DNA from: Micromonospora chokoriensis
GTDB taxonomy: Bacteria; Actinomycetota; Actinomycetes; Mycobacteriales; Micromonosporaceae
NCBI RefSeq assembly: GCF_900091505.1
Contig: NZ_LT607409.1
Coordinates: 1,736,001-1,800,000, forward strand
Direction: 5' to 3'
Length of the DNA: 64,000 nt
The notes under the pieces were generated by a model. That model had not been told where the DNA came from. It saw only the letters and a program-made list of their open reading frames with translations, and made no database searches. Shown here in pieces: positions 8,474 to 16,961 of this stretch (the first letter of the stretch is position 1; every line of letters begins with the position of its first letter). The translations under genes and the position numbers were made by a program.

Positions 8474-8487
8474 GCGCACTAGTGTGC
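8474..8487. promoter_or_regulatory. second candidate operator near the DeoR start
   Basis: CACTAGTG (8477-8484) is an 8-bp perfect palindrome, extended to GCG...TGC with one mismatched pair. The sequence TTTCGCGC that starts the first candidate site recurs immediately to its left. Position about 46 bp before the GTG start suggests autoregulation. Confidence 0.4.
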
Positions 8488-8532
8488 ACGCAATCAATCA
8501 CCGTCCGTGCAGTTGCTGGGAGGGCCTCCGCG

Positions 8533-9318
8533 GTGGACCGGTACGCCAGATGGAACGCCCTTCTCGAGATGCTGACCGACAACGGCCGGGTCAGCGTCGA
8601 GGCGGCGGCCGAGCGGTTGGACGTCTCCCAGGCCACCATCCGGCGCGACTTCGACCAGCTCGCCCAGCAGCAGATGATCACGAGGACGCGGGGTGGGGCG
8701 GTCGCCAACGGCGTCTCGTACGACCTGCCGCTGCGCTACAAGACGGCGAAGCACTCGGCGGAGAAGCAGCGGATCGGCGCTGCCGCCGCCGCGCTGGTCA
8801 CGCCGGGCACCGTGGTCGGCCTGAACGGCGGCACCACCAGCACCGAGGTGGCGAGGGCCCTCGCCGTCCGGCCCGACCTGAACACCAGCGCCGAGGGCGC
8901 CCAGCTCACCGTGGTCACCAACGCGCTGAACATCGCCAACGAGCTGCTGGTGCGGTCCCGGATGAAGGTCGTGGTGGCCGGCGGGGTGGTGCGCCCGAAG
9001 TCGTTCGAACTCGTCGGCCCGCTGGGCGGGGCGCTGCTGCGTGAGGTCACCCTGGACGTCGCGTTGCTGGGTGTGGACGCGATCGACCCGCAACTCGGCG
9101 CGGCCGCCCACCACGAGGGTGAGGCGGCGATGAACAACCTGATGGTGGCTCGGGCCAAGCGAGTGGTGATCATCGCCGACTCGTCCAAGTTGGGCGGCCA
9201 CGCCTTCGCCCGCATCTGCCCCGTCGAGCGGGTGGAGACGTTGGTGACCGACTCCGGTGCCGCGCCGGAGGTGGTGGAGGCGTTCCGCGCCGCCGGCGTC
9301 CAGGTCGTCTGCGCCTGA
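8533..9318 (+). CDS. DeoR/GlpR family transcriptional regulator
   Basis: 261 residues from the GTG at 8533, preceded by GGGAGG; a longer in-frame start at 8482 exists but would run through the candidate operator. N-terminal DeoR helix-turn-helix (VSVEAAAERLDVSQATIRRD, then TRGGAV) and a C-terminal DeoRC sugar-phosphate-sensing domain (GLNGGTTSTEVA, LLGVDAID, ADSSKLG). Divergent from the SIS-ROK-nagA operon, which it most likely represses until an amino-sugar phosphate binds. The two inverted repeats in the shared promoter region support this. It also precedes an ABC exporter pair, but a gap with its own palindromes separates them. Confidence 0.92.
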   Translation: MDRYARWNALLEMLTDNGRVSVEAAAERLDVSQATIRRDFDQLAQQQMITRTRGGAVANGVSYDLPLRYKTAKHSAEKQRIGAAAAALVTPGTVVGLNGGTTSTEVARALAVRPDLNTSAEGAQLTVVTNALNIANELLVRSRMKVVVAGGVVRPKSFELVGPLGGALLREVTLDVALLGVDAIDPQLGAAAHHEGEAAMNNLMVARAKRVVIIADSSKLGGHAFARICPVERVETLVTDSGAAPEVVEAFRAAGVQVVCA

Positions 9319-9364
9319 ACCGTCACGCTCCGTCGATGAAGTAGTCAGTTCGGCGCGTCGATGC

Positions 9365-9399
9365 ATACCGCGTATTGCGTGCGTCTGCATACCGCGTAT
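9365..9399. promoter_or_regulatory. paired ATACCGCGTAT palindromes upstream of ABC operon
   Basis: ATACCGCGTAT (arms ATAC/GTAT, centre CGC) occurs at 9365-9375 and again at 9389-9399, 24 bp apart start to start. The repeat extends leftwards to TGCATACCGCGTAT in both copies. The pair lies 40-75 bp before the ATPase start, as expected of a repressor operator overlapping the promoter. The cognate regulator is not encoded in the window as far as I can tell. Confidence 0.55.
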
Positions 9400-9439
9400 G
9401 GTGTCGGCTGTCACGCCCACCCATCGGGGGAGGTGCAGC

Positions 9440-10450
9440 TTGCCAGCTGTCCTGGAGATCGAAGGTCTACGTAAGACGTACAAGAGTCGTCGACGCGGCA
9501 CCCGCAACGCGCTCGACGGGTTCGACATGCGGGTCGAGGCAGGGCAGGTGCACGGCTTCCTGGGTCCCAACGGGTCCGGCAAGACCACCACGCTGCGTAC
9601 CCTGCTCGGCCTGATCCGACCCGACGGCGGCCGGATGGCGCTGCTCGGGCACGAGGTCCCCGACGCGCTGCCCACCGTCGCCGGCCAGGTCGGCGCGATC
9701 GTGGAGAGCCCGCAGTTCTTCCCACACTTCACCGCCCGGGACACGCTGTCCCTGCTGGCCGGGGCGGGCGAGGTGCCGGCCACCCGGGTCGACGAGGTGT
9801 TGGAGCTCGTCGGGCTGCGCGACCGGGCCGGCGAGCGGGTCAAGACGTACTCGTTGGGCATGAAGCAGCGGCTCGCCGTGGCCTCAGCCCTGCTGAAGAA
9901 CCCGAAGCTGCTCATCCTCGACGAGCCCGCCAACGGCCTCGACCCGGGCGGCATCCGGGAGATGCGTTCGCTGATGCGCAATCTCGCGGAATCCGGGATG
10001 ACAGTGCTGCTGTCGAGTCACATCCTCGGCGAGATCCAGCTGATCTGTGACTCGGTCACCATCATCTCGCTGGGCCGCCGGGTCGCGTTCGGCCCGGTCG
10101 ACGAGGTGCTCGCGCAGCACTCCTCGGGTGCGGTCCGGGTCCGGCTGGAGGCGGTCAGCGACCTGCCGGTGGCCACCGAGGCGCTCACCAAGGCCGGGAT
10201 CCGGGTCACCGGGCACCCCGACCACCTGATGCTGACCGGCGTCGACAAGCCGGCCACTGTGACGCGTCTGCTCGCCGAGCAGAACCTGTACGTCAGCGAG
10301 TTGGCGCCGATCGCCGTCGATCTGGAGAGCGTCTTCCTCGAACTGACCGCCACCGCGCCGGTCCCCGGTCAGCACCGGCAGGTCGACGAGTCCATGAAGG
10401 TCGGCGGGACGGGTCAGCCCGGCCCCGCCGGAGGAGGGTGGGGCGCGTGA
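9440..10450 (+). CDS. ABC transporter ATP-binding protein
   Basis: 336 residues. Full set of motifs: Walker A GPNGSGKTT, signature YSLGMKQRLAVA, Walker B LLILDEPANGLDP, and the switch histidine in LLSSHILGEI. The C-terminal tail (about residues 220-310) is the regulatory extension of CcmA/NatA-type exporter ATPases. TTG at 9440 is preferred because GGGGGAGGTG precedes it; an in-frame ATG at 9398 would lie inside the palindrome pair. Its last codon overlaps the permease GTG start (GTGA). Substrate unknown. Confidence 0.92.
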   Translation: MPAVLEIEGLRKTYKSRRRGTRNALDGFDMRVEAGQVHGFLGPNGSGKTTTLRTLLGLIRPDGGRMALLGHEVPDALPTVAGQVGAIVESPQFFPHFTARDTLSLLAGAGEVPATRVDEVLELVGLRDRAGERVKTYSLGMKQRLAVASALLKNPKLLILDEPANGLDPGGIREMRSLMRNLAESGMTVLLSSHILGEIQLICDSVTIISLGRRVAFGPVDEVLAQHSSGAVRVRLEAVSDLPVATEALTKAGIRVTGHPDHLMLTGVDKPATVTRLLAEQNLYVSELAPIAVDLESVFLELTATAPVPGQHRQVDESMKVGGTGQPGPAGGGWGA

Positions 10451-11463
10451 GCCTCTATCGTACGGAGCTGCGCCGGCTCACCAAGCGGCGTTTCACCAGG
10501 TACATGACGCTGCTCGGCCTGGTGGTGCTGGCCGCGGTGGTGGTCGGCGTGTTCTTCACCAACCAGAAGATCGATGCCACGCAGCTCGCCCGGGCCGAAC
10601 GTCAGGCCGACCAGCAGTACCAGGAGCAGGTGCGCTGGAGCGAGCAGGAGCGCGCCGAGTGTGAGAAGGCCAAGACGGCCGGCACGCCGAGCGACCGCCG
10701 CTTTCCCGACGACTGCTCGGTGATCACGGCCCCGCCCCGGGAGCAGATCGAGGCGGAGTGGTTCCTGCCGTCGACGTTCAACTTCCGGGAGACGTTCGAC
10801 GAGACGCTGATCCCGTTCGCGGCGATCCTCGCGCTCGTCGGGTTCGTGATCGGCGCGTCCTTCGTGGGCGCCGAGTGGAGCACCGGCGGCATGATGAACC
10901 TGCTCCTCTGGCGGCCGAAGCGGCTCACCGTACTCCTCACCAAGCTGGCCGCGCTGCTCACCGGCATCCTCGCGGTGACGTTGCCCGCCGCGGTGCTCTG
11001 GTTCGCCGGGTTCTGGGCGGTCGCCACCTTCCGGGGCAGCACCGACAAGGTGACCTCCGGCGTCATCCAGTCGGCCATCCTGACCGGGGTACGCGGTGTG
11101 GCGCTGGTGCTGGTGCTGACCACCATCGGCTTCGCCCTCGCCTCGCTGGGACGGCACACCGCGATGGCCCTCGGTGGCGTGGTGGCGGTGATGGTGGTCG
11201 GCCAGTTCGGCCTGGGCATCCTGCTGTCGATGGCGAGCGTGAAGTTCGCCGAGGCCTGGCTGCTACCCACGTACGCGCTGGCCTGGATGACGAAGACGGT
11301 GACGTTGCAGAACTGGAACTCCTGCAACGCGACCTACTTCGGGGAGTGCAAACCGGAGACGATGGACATCACCTGGCAGCAGTCGTCAGTGCTGTTCTCG
11401 GTCGGGTTGGTGGTGATCCTCGGGGCGGCGCTCTGGGCGATGCGTCGCCGCGACATCTCCTGA
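10447..11463 (+). CDS. ABC transporter permease (ABC-2 type)
   Basis: 338-residue membrane protein. One N-terminal helix (about residues 20-40) is followed by a roughly 80-residue external loop rich in Glu and Arg (QYQEQVRWSEQERAEC) and then five further hydrophobic segments. This is the common layout of ABC-2 permeases paired with NatA-like ATPases. The GTG at 10447 overlaps the ATPase stop (GTGA) and has GGAGGAGGG upstream. A strong terminator follows 11 bp after the stop, so the operon is just these two genes. Confidence 0.9.
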   Translation: MSLYRTELRRLTKRRFTRYMTLLGLVVLAAVVVGVFFTNQKIDATQLARAERQADQQYQEQVRWSEQERAECEKAKTAGTPSDRRFPDDCSVITAPPREQIEAEWFLPSTFNFRETFDETLIPFAAILALVGFVIGASFVGAEWSTGGMMNLLLWRPKRLTVLLTKLAALLTGILAVTLPAAVLWFAGFWAVATFRGSTDKVTSGVIQSAILTGVRGVALVLVLTTIGFALASLGRHTAMALGGVVAVMVVGQFGLGILLSMASVKFAEAWLLPTYALAWMTKTVTLQNWNSCNATYFGECKPETMDITWQQSSVLFSVGLVVILGAALWAMRRRDIS

Positions 11464-11474
11464 CATACCGGCTA

Positions 11475-11506
11475 CGGAGGCCCCCGGCACGCGCCGGGGG
11501 CCTCCG
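11475..11506 (+). terminator. strong intrinsic-type hairpin
   Basis: Perfect 14-bp stem, CGGAGGCCCCCGGC paired with GCCGGGGGCCTCCG, with tetraloop ACGC. It is 11 bp after the ABC permease stop. No clear T-run follows. Confidence 0.85.
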
Positions 11507-11568
11507 TGCGTCCCGGCACCGTCGCGCCGGCTGCTGCGACCGGGGTCCGCGCTGGCTAGGCTGAGCGA

Positions 11569-11997
11569 ATGTCCGCCGACGCCACCACCCCAGAGTCGTC
11601 CGCCGACGCTCGTCCGGGTGGCGTCGGGCCGACCGTTCCGACTCCCCGGCCGGCGCCGCCCATCGAGACCGCCGACGAGCCGGCGCAGCCGGCCGAGCCG
11701 ACCGGGACCGCCGACGAGTCGGCGTCGCCGACCGAGCACGCGCACGTCCAGCCCGTCGACCCGGCGGCCGGGTTGACCGAGCGCGAACGCGCCATCCTCA
11801 CCTTCGAGCAGCAGTGGTGGCGGCACGCCGGGGCCAAGGAGCAGGCCGTCCGGGACACCTTCGGGGTCTCCTCGACCCGCTACTACCAACTGCTCAACGG
11901 GCTGCTGGACAATCCGGCCGCACTCGCCGCCGACCCCGTGCTGATCGGTCGACTCCGTCGGCTGCGTTCGTCGCGGGCCCGCAACCGTCGCCGCTGA
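11569..11997 (+). CDS. DUF3263 domain-containing protein
   Basis: 142 residues. The N-terminal 65 residues are Pro/Thr/Ala/Glu-rich and probably disordered. The C-terminal 75 residues carry the actinobacterial DUF3263 domain (LTERERAILTFEQQWW, then VRDTFGVSSTRYYQLLN), which looks like a small helical DNA-binding module with a basic tail ending RARNRRR. Function is not established. It stands alone after a terminator. Confidence 0.85.
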   Translation: MSADATTPESSADARPGGVGPTVPTPRPAPPIETADEPAQPAEPTGTADESASPTEHAHVQPVDPAAGLTERERAILTFEQQWWRHAGAKEQAVRDTFGVSSTRYYQLLNGLLDNPAALAADPVLIGRLRRLRSSRARNRRR

Positions 11998-12158
11998 CCG
12001 GCTCCGCTGGTCGTGCACCGCGGGAGTGAGTCATCCGGCCAGGAATGTCACCCGACCCAGGGGGTACGCGGGCAGCGTTCCGGCCTCGCTGGTAGCTGGG
12101 ACCGGAGGCGACGGAGGGAGCGGGCGGTGGCGGGTGCCAACCTTCGGCAGGTGTGCCG

Positions 12159-12995
12159 ATGATGCGGGTGCGATCCGCGTCCGCGCCGGCCCCGGGCCGA
12201 CCGGTCAACGAGGATCTGGTGTTCCGGATCGCTCCGCTCGTCGGCGTCCTCGACGGCGCGACAGTGCCGGAGGGCTTCGACACCGGCTGCGTACACGGGC
12301 CGGAGTGGTACGTCCGGCACCTCGCCGCCCGGATCGCCGTGGCGGAGGCGGTCCGCCCGGCGGCCCGTCTGACCAGTAACCTGGCCGCCGCCATCCTCGC
12401 GGTACGCGCCGACCACGGCGAGCAGTGCGACCTCGACCATCCCGGCCCCCCGTCCAGCACGGTCTGCCTCCTGCGCGACTGCGGTGACCAGGTCGACTAC
12501 CTGGTGCTCTGCGACAGCCCGCTGGTCCTGGACTGTGGCGGTCAGGTGAGCGTGGTGACCGACAACCGGCTGGACACGGCGATGGCGGAGTTGCGGGAGA
12601 CGGTCGCCGTGCTGCCGGGCGGGGCGGCGGACCCGGCCACCCGGTTCCGGCACGCGGTGAGCGTCCAGCGGGAGCGGATGAACCGCACCCACGGCTACTG
12701 GGTCGCGGCGGCCGACCCCGACGCGGCCTTCCACGCCGTCACCGGGACCCTGCCCCGGCACGGTCCGACGGCGCTGCGCCGGGCGGCTCTGCTCAGCGAC
12801 GGCGCGTCCAGCGCTGTGGAGCAGTTCGGGTTGACCGACTGGCCCGGTCTGCTGGACCTGCTCAGCGCGGACGGGCCGGGCGGGTTGATCGACCGGGTCC
12901 GGGCTGCCGAGCGCGACCACAGTGACCGGTTGCGCCGACACAAGGCCACCGACGACGCCTCGGTGGTGTTCTGCGAGTTCGAGCCGACCGGCTGA
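12159..12995 (+). CDS. PP2C-like protein phosphatase
   Basis: 278 residues. The fold signature is that of metal-dependent PP2C phosphatases: NEDLVFRIAPLVGVLDGAT (motifs 1-2, metal-binding Asp in LDGAT), LSDGAS in the C-terminal third, and the final DDASVVFCEF motif. Several usual PP2C residues are diverged, so activity is likely but not certain. The start is taken at the ATG at 12159; an upstream GTG at 12153 adds two residues. No kinase partner is adjacent. It is followed 30-130 bp later by a GNAT gene on the same strand. Confidence 0.75.
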   Translation: MMRVRSASAPAPGRPVNEDLVFRIAPLVGVLDGATVPEGFDTGCVHGPEWYVRHLAARIAVAEAVRPAARLTSNLAAAILAVRADHGEQCDLDHPGPPSSTVCLLRDCGDQVDYLVLCDSPLVLDCGGQVSVVTDNRLDTAMAELRETVAVLPGGAADPATRFRHAVSVQRERMNRTHGYWVAAADPDAAFHAVTGTLPRHGPTALRRAALLSDGASSAVEQFGLTDWPGLLDLLSADGPGGLIDRVRAAERDHSDRLRRHKATDDASVVFCEFEPTG

Positions 12996-13126
12996 CCACC
13001 AACGGGTGACGACAGAGCGTGATGAGCAACACCCAGGCCGCCCGACCGGCCGGGACCGGTAGCCGGACCGCCAGTGCATCGCCATTGGGGTGGACTTCGG
13101 CCGATGGGGGCGGCAGACTGCGGCAC

Positions 13127-13636
13127 GTGGCGGGTGCGGTCCGGCTGGAGCCGGTGGACGAGGGGAACCTGGAGCCGTTGCTCTCCGTAGCGGCTGCCGA
13201 GGCGGAGCCGGGCGATGTCATGCCGCCGGTCGAGGCGCCCGCCGGTTGGTCGCTCGCCCGCCGCGAGGCGTTCCGGGAGTTCCACCGGGCGAGCTTCGGC
13301 GGGCTGGACGGCCCGACCCGCTCGCAGATGTACGCGATCCTCGCCGGCGGCGAGGTGGTGGGTATGGTGCGGATGACACGTTGTGACGAGCCCGACACGG
13401 TCGAAACCGGGATGTGGCTCGGTCGCTCGGCGCGCGGGCAGGGGATCGGCGCGGCAGCCCTGCGGGAGTTGTTGAACGCCGCCGCCCGGGCGGGGATGCG
13501 AATCGTCGTCGCGGAGACGGATCCGGACAACGCCGGTGCCGTCGCCGTCCTCAAGAAATGCGGCGCGAAACTGCATGAGCAGGACGGGAAGGTGCGTGCC
13601 GAGATCTGTCTCGACTCGACGCCACCCGCACTCTGA
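13127..13636 (+). CDS. GNAT family N-acetyltransferase
   Basis: 169 residues from a GTG at 13127. The acetyl-CoA binding motif A is GMWLGRSARGQGIGAAALREL and motif B includes VAETDPDNAGAVAVLKKCGAK. An upstream ATG at 13019 is in frame, but the 36 extra codons have weaker G/C third-position bias and lie before the domain start, so the shorter form is preferred. Acceptor substrate unknown; ribosomal-protein-like or small-molecule acetylation are both possible. Confidence 0.82.
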   Translation: MAGAVRLEPVDEGNLEPLLSVAAAEAEPGDVMPPVEAPAGWSLARREAFREFHRASFGGLDGPTRSQMYAILAGGEVVGMVRMTRCDEPDTVETGMWLGRSARGQGIGAAALRELLNAAARAGMRIVVAETDPDNAGAVAVLKKCGAKLHEQDGKVRAEICLDSTPPAL

Positions 13637-13644
13637 CGCCGGCC

Positions 13645-13677
13645 GGTCGGCGGCGACCGGGCTGGCCGCCGCCGACC
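13645..13677. terminator. bidirectional hairpin between convergent genes
   Basis: GGTCGGCGGC (13645-13654) pairs perfectly with GCCGCCGACC (13668-13677), loop 13 nt. It fills the 49-bp gap between the convergent GNAT and beta-propeller genes and could terminate both. Confidence 0.6.
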
Positions 13678-13685
13678 GTCGGCGG

Positions 13686-14663
13686 TCAGGCCGGTACGCG
13701 GACGATGTCGTAGTCGGTGCTCGGCGTCGACTCCACGTCGAAGCGGCCGTTCACCACGTACAACGCGGAGCCGAGCAGGTCGCCGGTGGCCGGTGACCGC
13801 AGCTGCGGCCCGGTGATCTCCCGCTGCACCACCCCGGCGGTGTACGCGCCGTTGAGCCGGACCACGGCGATGACGTTGGACAGGTTCCGGATCACGTGCA
13901 GGGTGCGCCCCCGCAGCACCAGCCCGTCGGCCCGGTCGACCGAGTAACCACCGAGGTCGAAGAGCGCGCTGCCGCCGGTACGCGGATTGACGCGGACCAG
14001 TTGCCCGGTCAGCATCTGCGCGACCAACAGGTCTCCGTTCGGCAGCGCCACGATCCCGTTGTTGAACGCGTCCGGCGTCGCCCCCGGACCGGTCAGCGGC
14101 AGCACCCGGACTGCGGTGGGAGCCGGCAGACGACCGCTCGGGCCCAGCGGCACCACGTACAGCACCGGGCGTACGGAGTCGGTGAGGTAGACCGCCCGTT
14201 CGGTGATCACCATGTCGTTGACCAGAGTGTTCGACCCGTCGTTGAACTGGTAGTGGGCCAGGCGGGCACCGGTGCGCGGGTCGTACACGCTGGCCCCGCC
14301 GGTGTAGAAGTCGGCGGTCCAGAGCCGGCCCCGCCGGTCGAGTTCGAGGCCCGCCTTGGGCTTGCCCGGTGTGCCGGGGATCAGCACCGAGCCGCGTCCG
14401 GTGCGGAGGTCACCCCGCCACACCGCGCCGTCGAGGACGGAGCCCACATAGACGGTGGTGCCGTCGCCGATGGTCAACCCCTCGGGCGTGAAGCCGTCGG
14501 GCAGGGCGATCCGGGCCGGGAACGGCTTCGACGGGTGTGCCGCCGCCGACGAGCCGACCGTGGACACTGTCGCCGCCGCCAGCAGCGGGACGACGAGGAG
14601 AGAGAAGAGTCTGTGCAAGGAGCACCGCCTGACGTCGGAGTGGACGACTCCACTGCGGACCAT
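13686..14663 (-). CDS. secreted SMP-30/NHL-like beta-propeller protein
   Basis: 325 residues. The N-terminus has a basic region, a hydrophobic core (LFSLLVVPLLAAATVSTV) and an AAAH cleavage-type site near residue 43, so it is exported. The mature part has repeated blades such as GDGTTVYVGSVLDGAVWRGD and ALPNGDLLVAQMLTGQLVRV, like SMP-30/gluconolactonase or NHL-repeat proteins. Metal-binding acidic residues of true gluconolactonases cannot be assigned with confidence, so no reaction is given. It starts 49 bp after the AAA ATPase stop on the same strand and may or may not share its transcript. Confidence 0.78.
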   Translation of the reverse strand: MVRSGVVHSDVRRCSLHRLFSLLVVPLLAAATVSTVGSSAAAHPSKPFPARIALPDGFTPEGLTIGDGTTVYVGSVLDGAVWRGDLRTGRGSVLIPGTPGKPKAGLELDRRGRLWTADFYTGGASVYDPRTGARLAHYQFNDGSNTLVNDMVITERAVYLTDSVRPVLYVVPLGPSGRLPAPTAVRVLPLTGPGATPDAFNNGIVALPNGDLLVAQMLTGQLVRVNPRTGGSALFDLGGYSVDRADGLVLRGRTLHVIRNLSNVIAVVRLNGAYTAGVVQREITGPQLRSPATGDLLGSALYVVNGRFDVESTPSTDYDIVRVPA

Positions 14664-14711
14664 GACGTTCTACGGACGTCCGGGGCGCGACGAAAGGTTG
14701 TGCTGCTCTGC

Positions 14712-16952
14712 TCACTCCCGGTCAGCGGCGTACGCGGCCAGCCAGGCCACCTGGGCCGGGTCCAGCGACGGGCGTACCCGTGCCCGCGCGGTCGCCACGT
14801 GCGCGGCGGTGACCGTCGCGGCGGCGAGCGACTCCCGCATGGCGGCCAGCGCCGCCTCCCGCACCAGCGCGGCGCAGTCGGCGGCGGAGAAGCCGGTCAA
14901 CTCGTCGCCGAGGGTCGACAGGTCCACGTCCGGGGCCAGCGGCACCTGGCGGGACGCGGCCCGCAGGATCTCCGCGCGGGCCGGCCCGTCCGGCGGCGGC
15001 ACGTAGACCAGCCGCTCCAACCGGCCCGGCCGCAGCAGCGCCGGGTCGACCAGGTCCGGCCGGTTCGTCGCGCCGACCACCACCACGTTGCGCAGCGTCT
15101 CCACCCCGTCCAGTTCGGTGAGCAGCGCGGCGACCACCCGGTCCGTGGTGCCCCCGTCGGTGGCCTGCCCGCGTACCGGGGCCAGCGCGTCCACCTCGTC
15201 CAGGAAGATTAGGGTGGGGGCCGCCTCCCGGGCCCGGCGGAACAGTTCCCGGACCGCGCGCTCGCTCTCGCCGACCCACTTGGAGAGCAGTTCGGCGCCC
15301 TTCACCGACAGCACGTTGGCCCGCCCCGACCCGGCCAGGGCCGTGACCAGGTACGTCTTGCCGCAGCCAGGTGGCCCGTAGAGCAGCACGCCACGCGGCG
15401 GCTGGACGCCGAGCCGGGCGAAGGTGTCCGGGTAGGTCAACGGCCACAGCACCGACTCGGTGAGGGTCTGCTTGACCTCGTCCAGGCCACCCACGTCGTC
15501 GAGGGTCACCGACGCGAGGTCCAGGGTGGACGCGGCCATCGTGGTCGGCCGGACCACCTCCAGGGCGGCGGCGAAGTCGGCCATCGACACCGTCGGCGTC
15601 TCGGCGGACTTCTGCCGCAGCGCCGCGCGTACCCCGGCCTCCCGAACCAGCGCGGCCAGGTCCGCCGCGACGAACCCGGGGGTACGCCCGGCCACCTCGT
15701 CCAGCCGGACGTCGTCGGCCAGTGGCACCTGCCGGGTCAGCACGGTGAGCTGTTCGCGGCGCAGCGCCTGGTCGGGGAGCGGGACGCTGATCCGCAGCGA
15801 CAACAGGTCCGGCGCGCGCAGCGCGCTGTCGACCGCCTCCGGTCGGCTGGTGGCGCAGACCACCGCGACACCGGCCCGGACGCTCTCCACGAGGACCTGC
15901 CGGAACACCGTCGCCACCGGGCCGGGCTCGTCCGCCGGTGCGAGCGCCTCGACGTCGCTGACCAGCAGCACGGCGGGTCCGCCGGCACGGGCCGCTGTCG
16001 CCGCGGCGCGCAGTCGGTCGGCGGCGGCCTGGTTGGCCAGCGCGGCGACCTCCGGTGCCCAGATCGGGTGGACACGGGCACCGACCCGGGCGGCGACAGC
16101 CCGCACCAACGCCGACTTCCCGGAGCCCGCCGGGCCGACGAGCAGCACCCCCAGCGAGATCGTGGTGCCCAGCCGGCCCAGTACCTCACGGTGGTGGAAA
16201 CCGAGATCGAGCAGTTCGGTCAGCTCCTCGGCCTGGGCCCGCAGCCCGGGTAGCTCGTCCACGTCCGGGGCGTCGTCGTCGGCCGGGGCCGTGTCGGCCG
16301 TTCCGCGCGGCTCGGGCGGTGCGGTCTCGACCGGGCCGGGCCCGTGCGTGGTCGCGCCATGCTCCCAGGCGACCGCCGTGTTCATGGTGACCAAAGCGCC
16401 GGCGACCGGCTCGACCGCGACCACTGTCAGCAGGGTGCTGGTCCAGGCGAAACCGACGGTGTTGGCGAGGCTGCGACGAGCCGCCTCGACCAGGCCGCGC
16501 ACCGACGCGTCCGGCAGCACGTCCTGCGGCAACAGCGACACGTCGTCACCGGCGGTGAGCACCTTGCCCAGCAGAGCGAGCCGGAGCATCTCCGGGCTCA
16601 CCGCCGCCACCACCCCCGCCGGACCGGCCAGGACGACCCGACCCGCCGGGGTCAGCGGCACCGGGCTGACCCGCACCTGACCGCCGTCGCGCAGGCCCAG
16701 GTTGCCCAGGACCAGGTCGTCGGCGTACAGCAGGGCGCTGCTCGCGCCCGGAGCAGCCGCCGCCACGATCCCGGCCGTCTCCCGGCGGCCGGCGAGACGG
16801 ACCGGGTCACCGGGACGCAGGTTCAGCGCGGTCATCGCCTCCGGGTGCAGCCGCACGATGCCCCGTCGGGCGTCCAGCGCGGCCGACCGAAGGCTCGCCG
16901 TCAAGGTCAGGTCGGGTTGCGCCACCGCCCGACCGTAGCGGTCGTCGGCCAC
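14712..16952 (-). CDS. CDC48/VAT-like double AAA+ ATPase
   Basis: 746 residues. The N-terminal part (about 1-180) resembles the double-psi-barrel/N-domain of CDC48 (VRLHPEAMTALNLRPGDPVRL). Two AAA modules follow. D1 has Walker A GPAGSGKS but a degenerate Walker B (LLVSDVEAL, where the catalytic Glu after Asp is Val). D2 is complete: linker DDVGGLDEVKQTL, Walker A GPPGCGKT, pore-loop region KGAELLSKWVGESER, Walker B LIFLDEVDAL, sensor GATNRPD and arginine finger RPGR. Likely an unfoldase or remodelling ATPase powered by D2. It starts 9 bp after the preceding gene of the conservon operon, suggesting co-transcription. Confidence 0.92.
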   Translation of the reverse strand: MADDRYGRAVAQPDLTLTASLRSAALDARRGIVRLHPEAMTALNLRPGDPVRLAGRRETAGIVAAAAPGASSALLYADDLVLGNLGLRDGGQVRVSPVPLTPAGRVVLAGPAGVVAAVSPEMLRLALLGKVLTAGDDVSLLPQDVLPDASVRGLVEAARRSLANTVGFAWTSTLLTVVAVEPVAGALVTMNTAVAWEHGATTHGPGPVETAPPEPRGTADTAPADDDAPDVDELPGLRAQAEELTELLDLGFHHREVLGRLGTTISLGVLLVGPAGSGKSALVRAVAARVGARVHPIWAPEVAALANQAAADRLRAAATAARAGGPAVLLVSDVEALAPADEPGPVATVFRQVLVESVRAGVAVVCATSRPEAVDSALRAPDLLSLRISVPLPDQALRREQLTVLTRQVPLADDVRLDEVAGRTPGFVAADLAALVREAGVRAALRQKSAETPTVSMADFAAALEVVRPTTMAASTLDLASVTLDDVGGLDEVKQTLTESVLWPLTYPDTFARLGVQPPRGVLLYGPPGCGKTYLVTALAGSGRANVLSVKGAELLSKWVGESERAVRELFRRAREAAPTLIFLDEVDALAPVRGQATDGGTTDRVVAALLTELDGVETLRNVVVVGATNRPDLVDPALLRPGRLERLVYVPPPDGPARAEILRAASRQVPLAPDVDLSTLGDELTGFSAADCAALVREAALAAMRESLAAATVTAAHVATARARVRPSLDPAQVAWLAAYAADRE

Positions 16953-16961
16953 CTCCGCCGG

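Noticed and set aside
8494..9981. 495-residue minus-strand frame across the DeoR and ABC genes
   Set aside because: No family motifs and His/Arg/Gly-rich; both genes on the other strand are well supported.
13019..13126. N-terminal extension of the GNAT gene from ATG 13019
   Set aside because: Weaker G/C third-position bias and no domain content; kept only as an alternative start.
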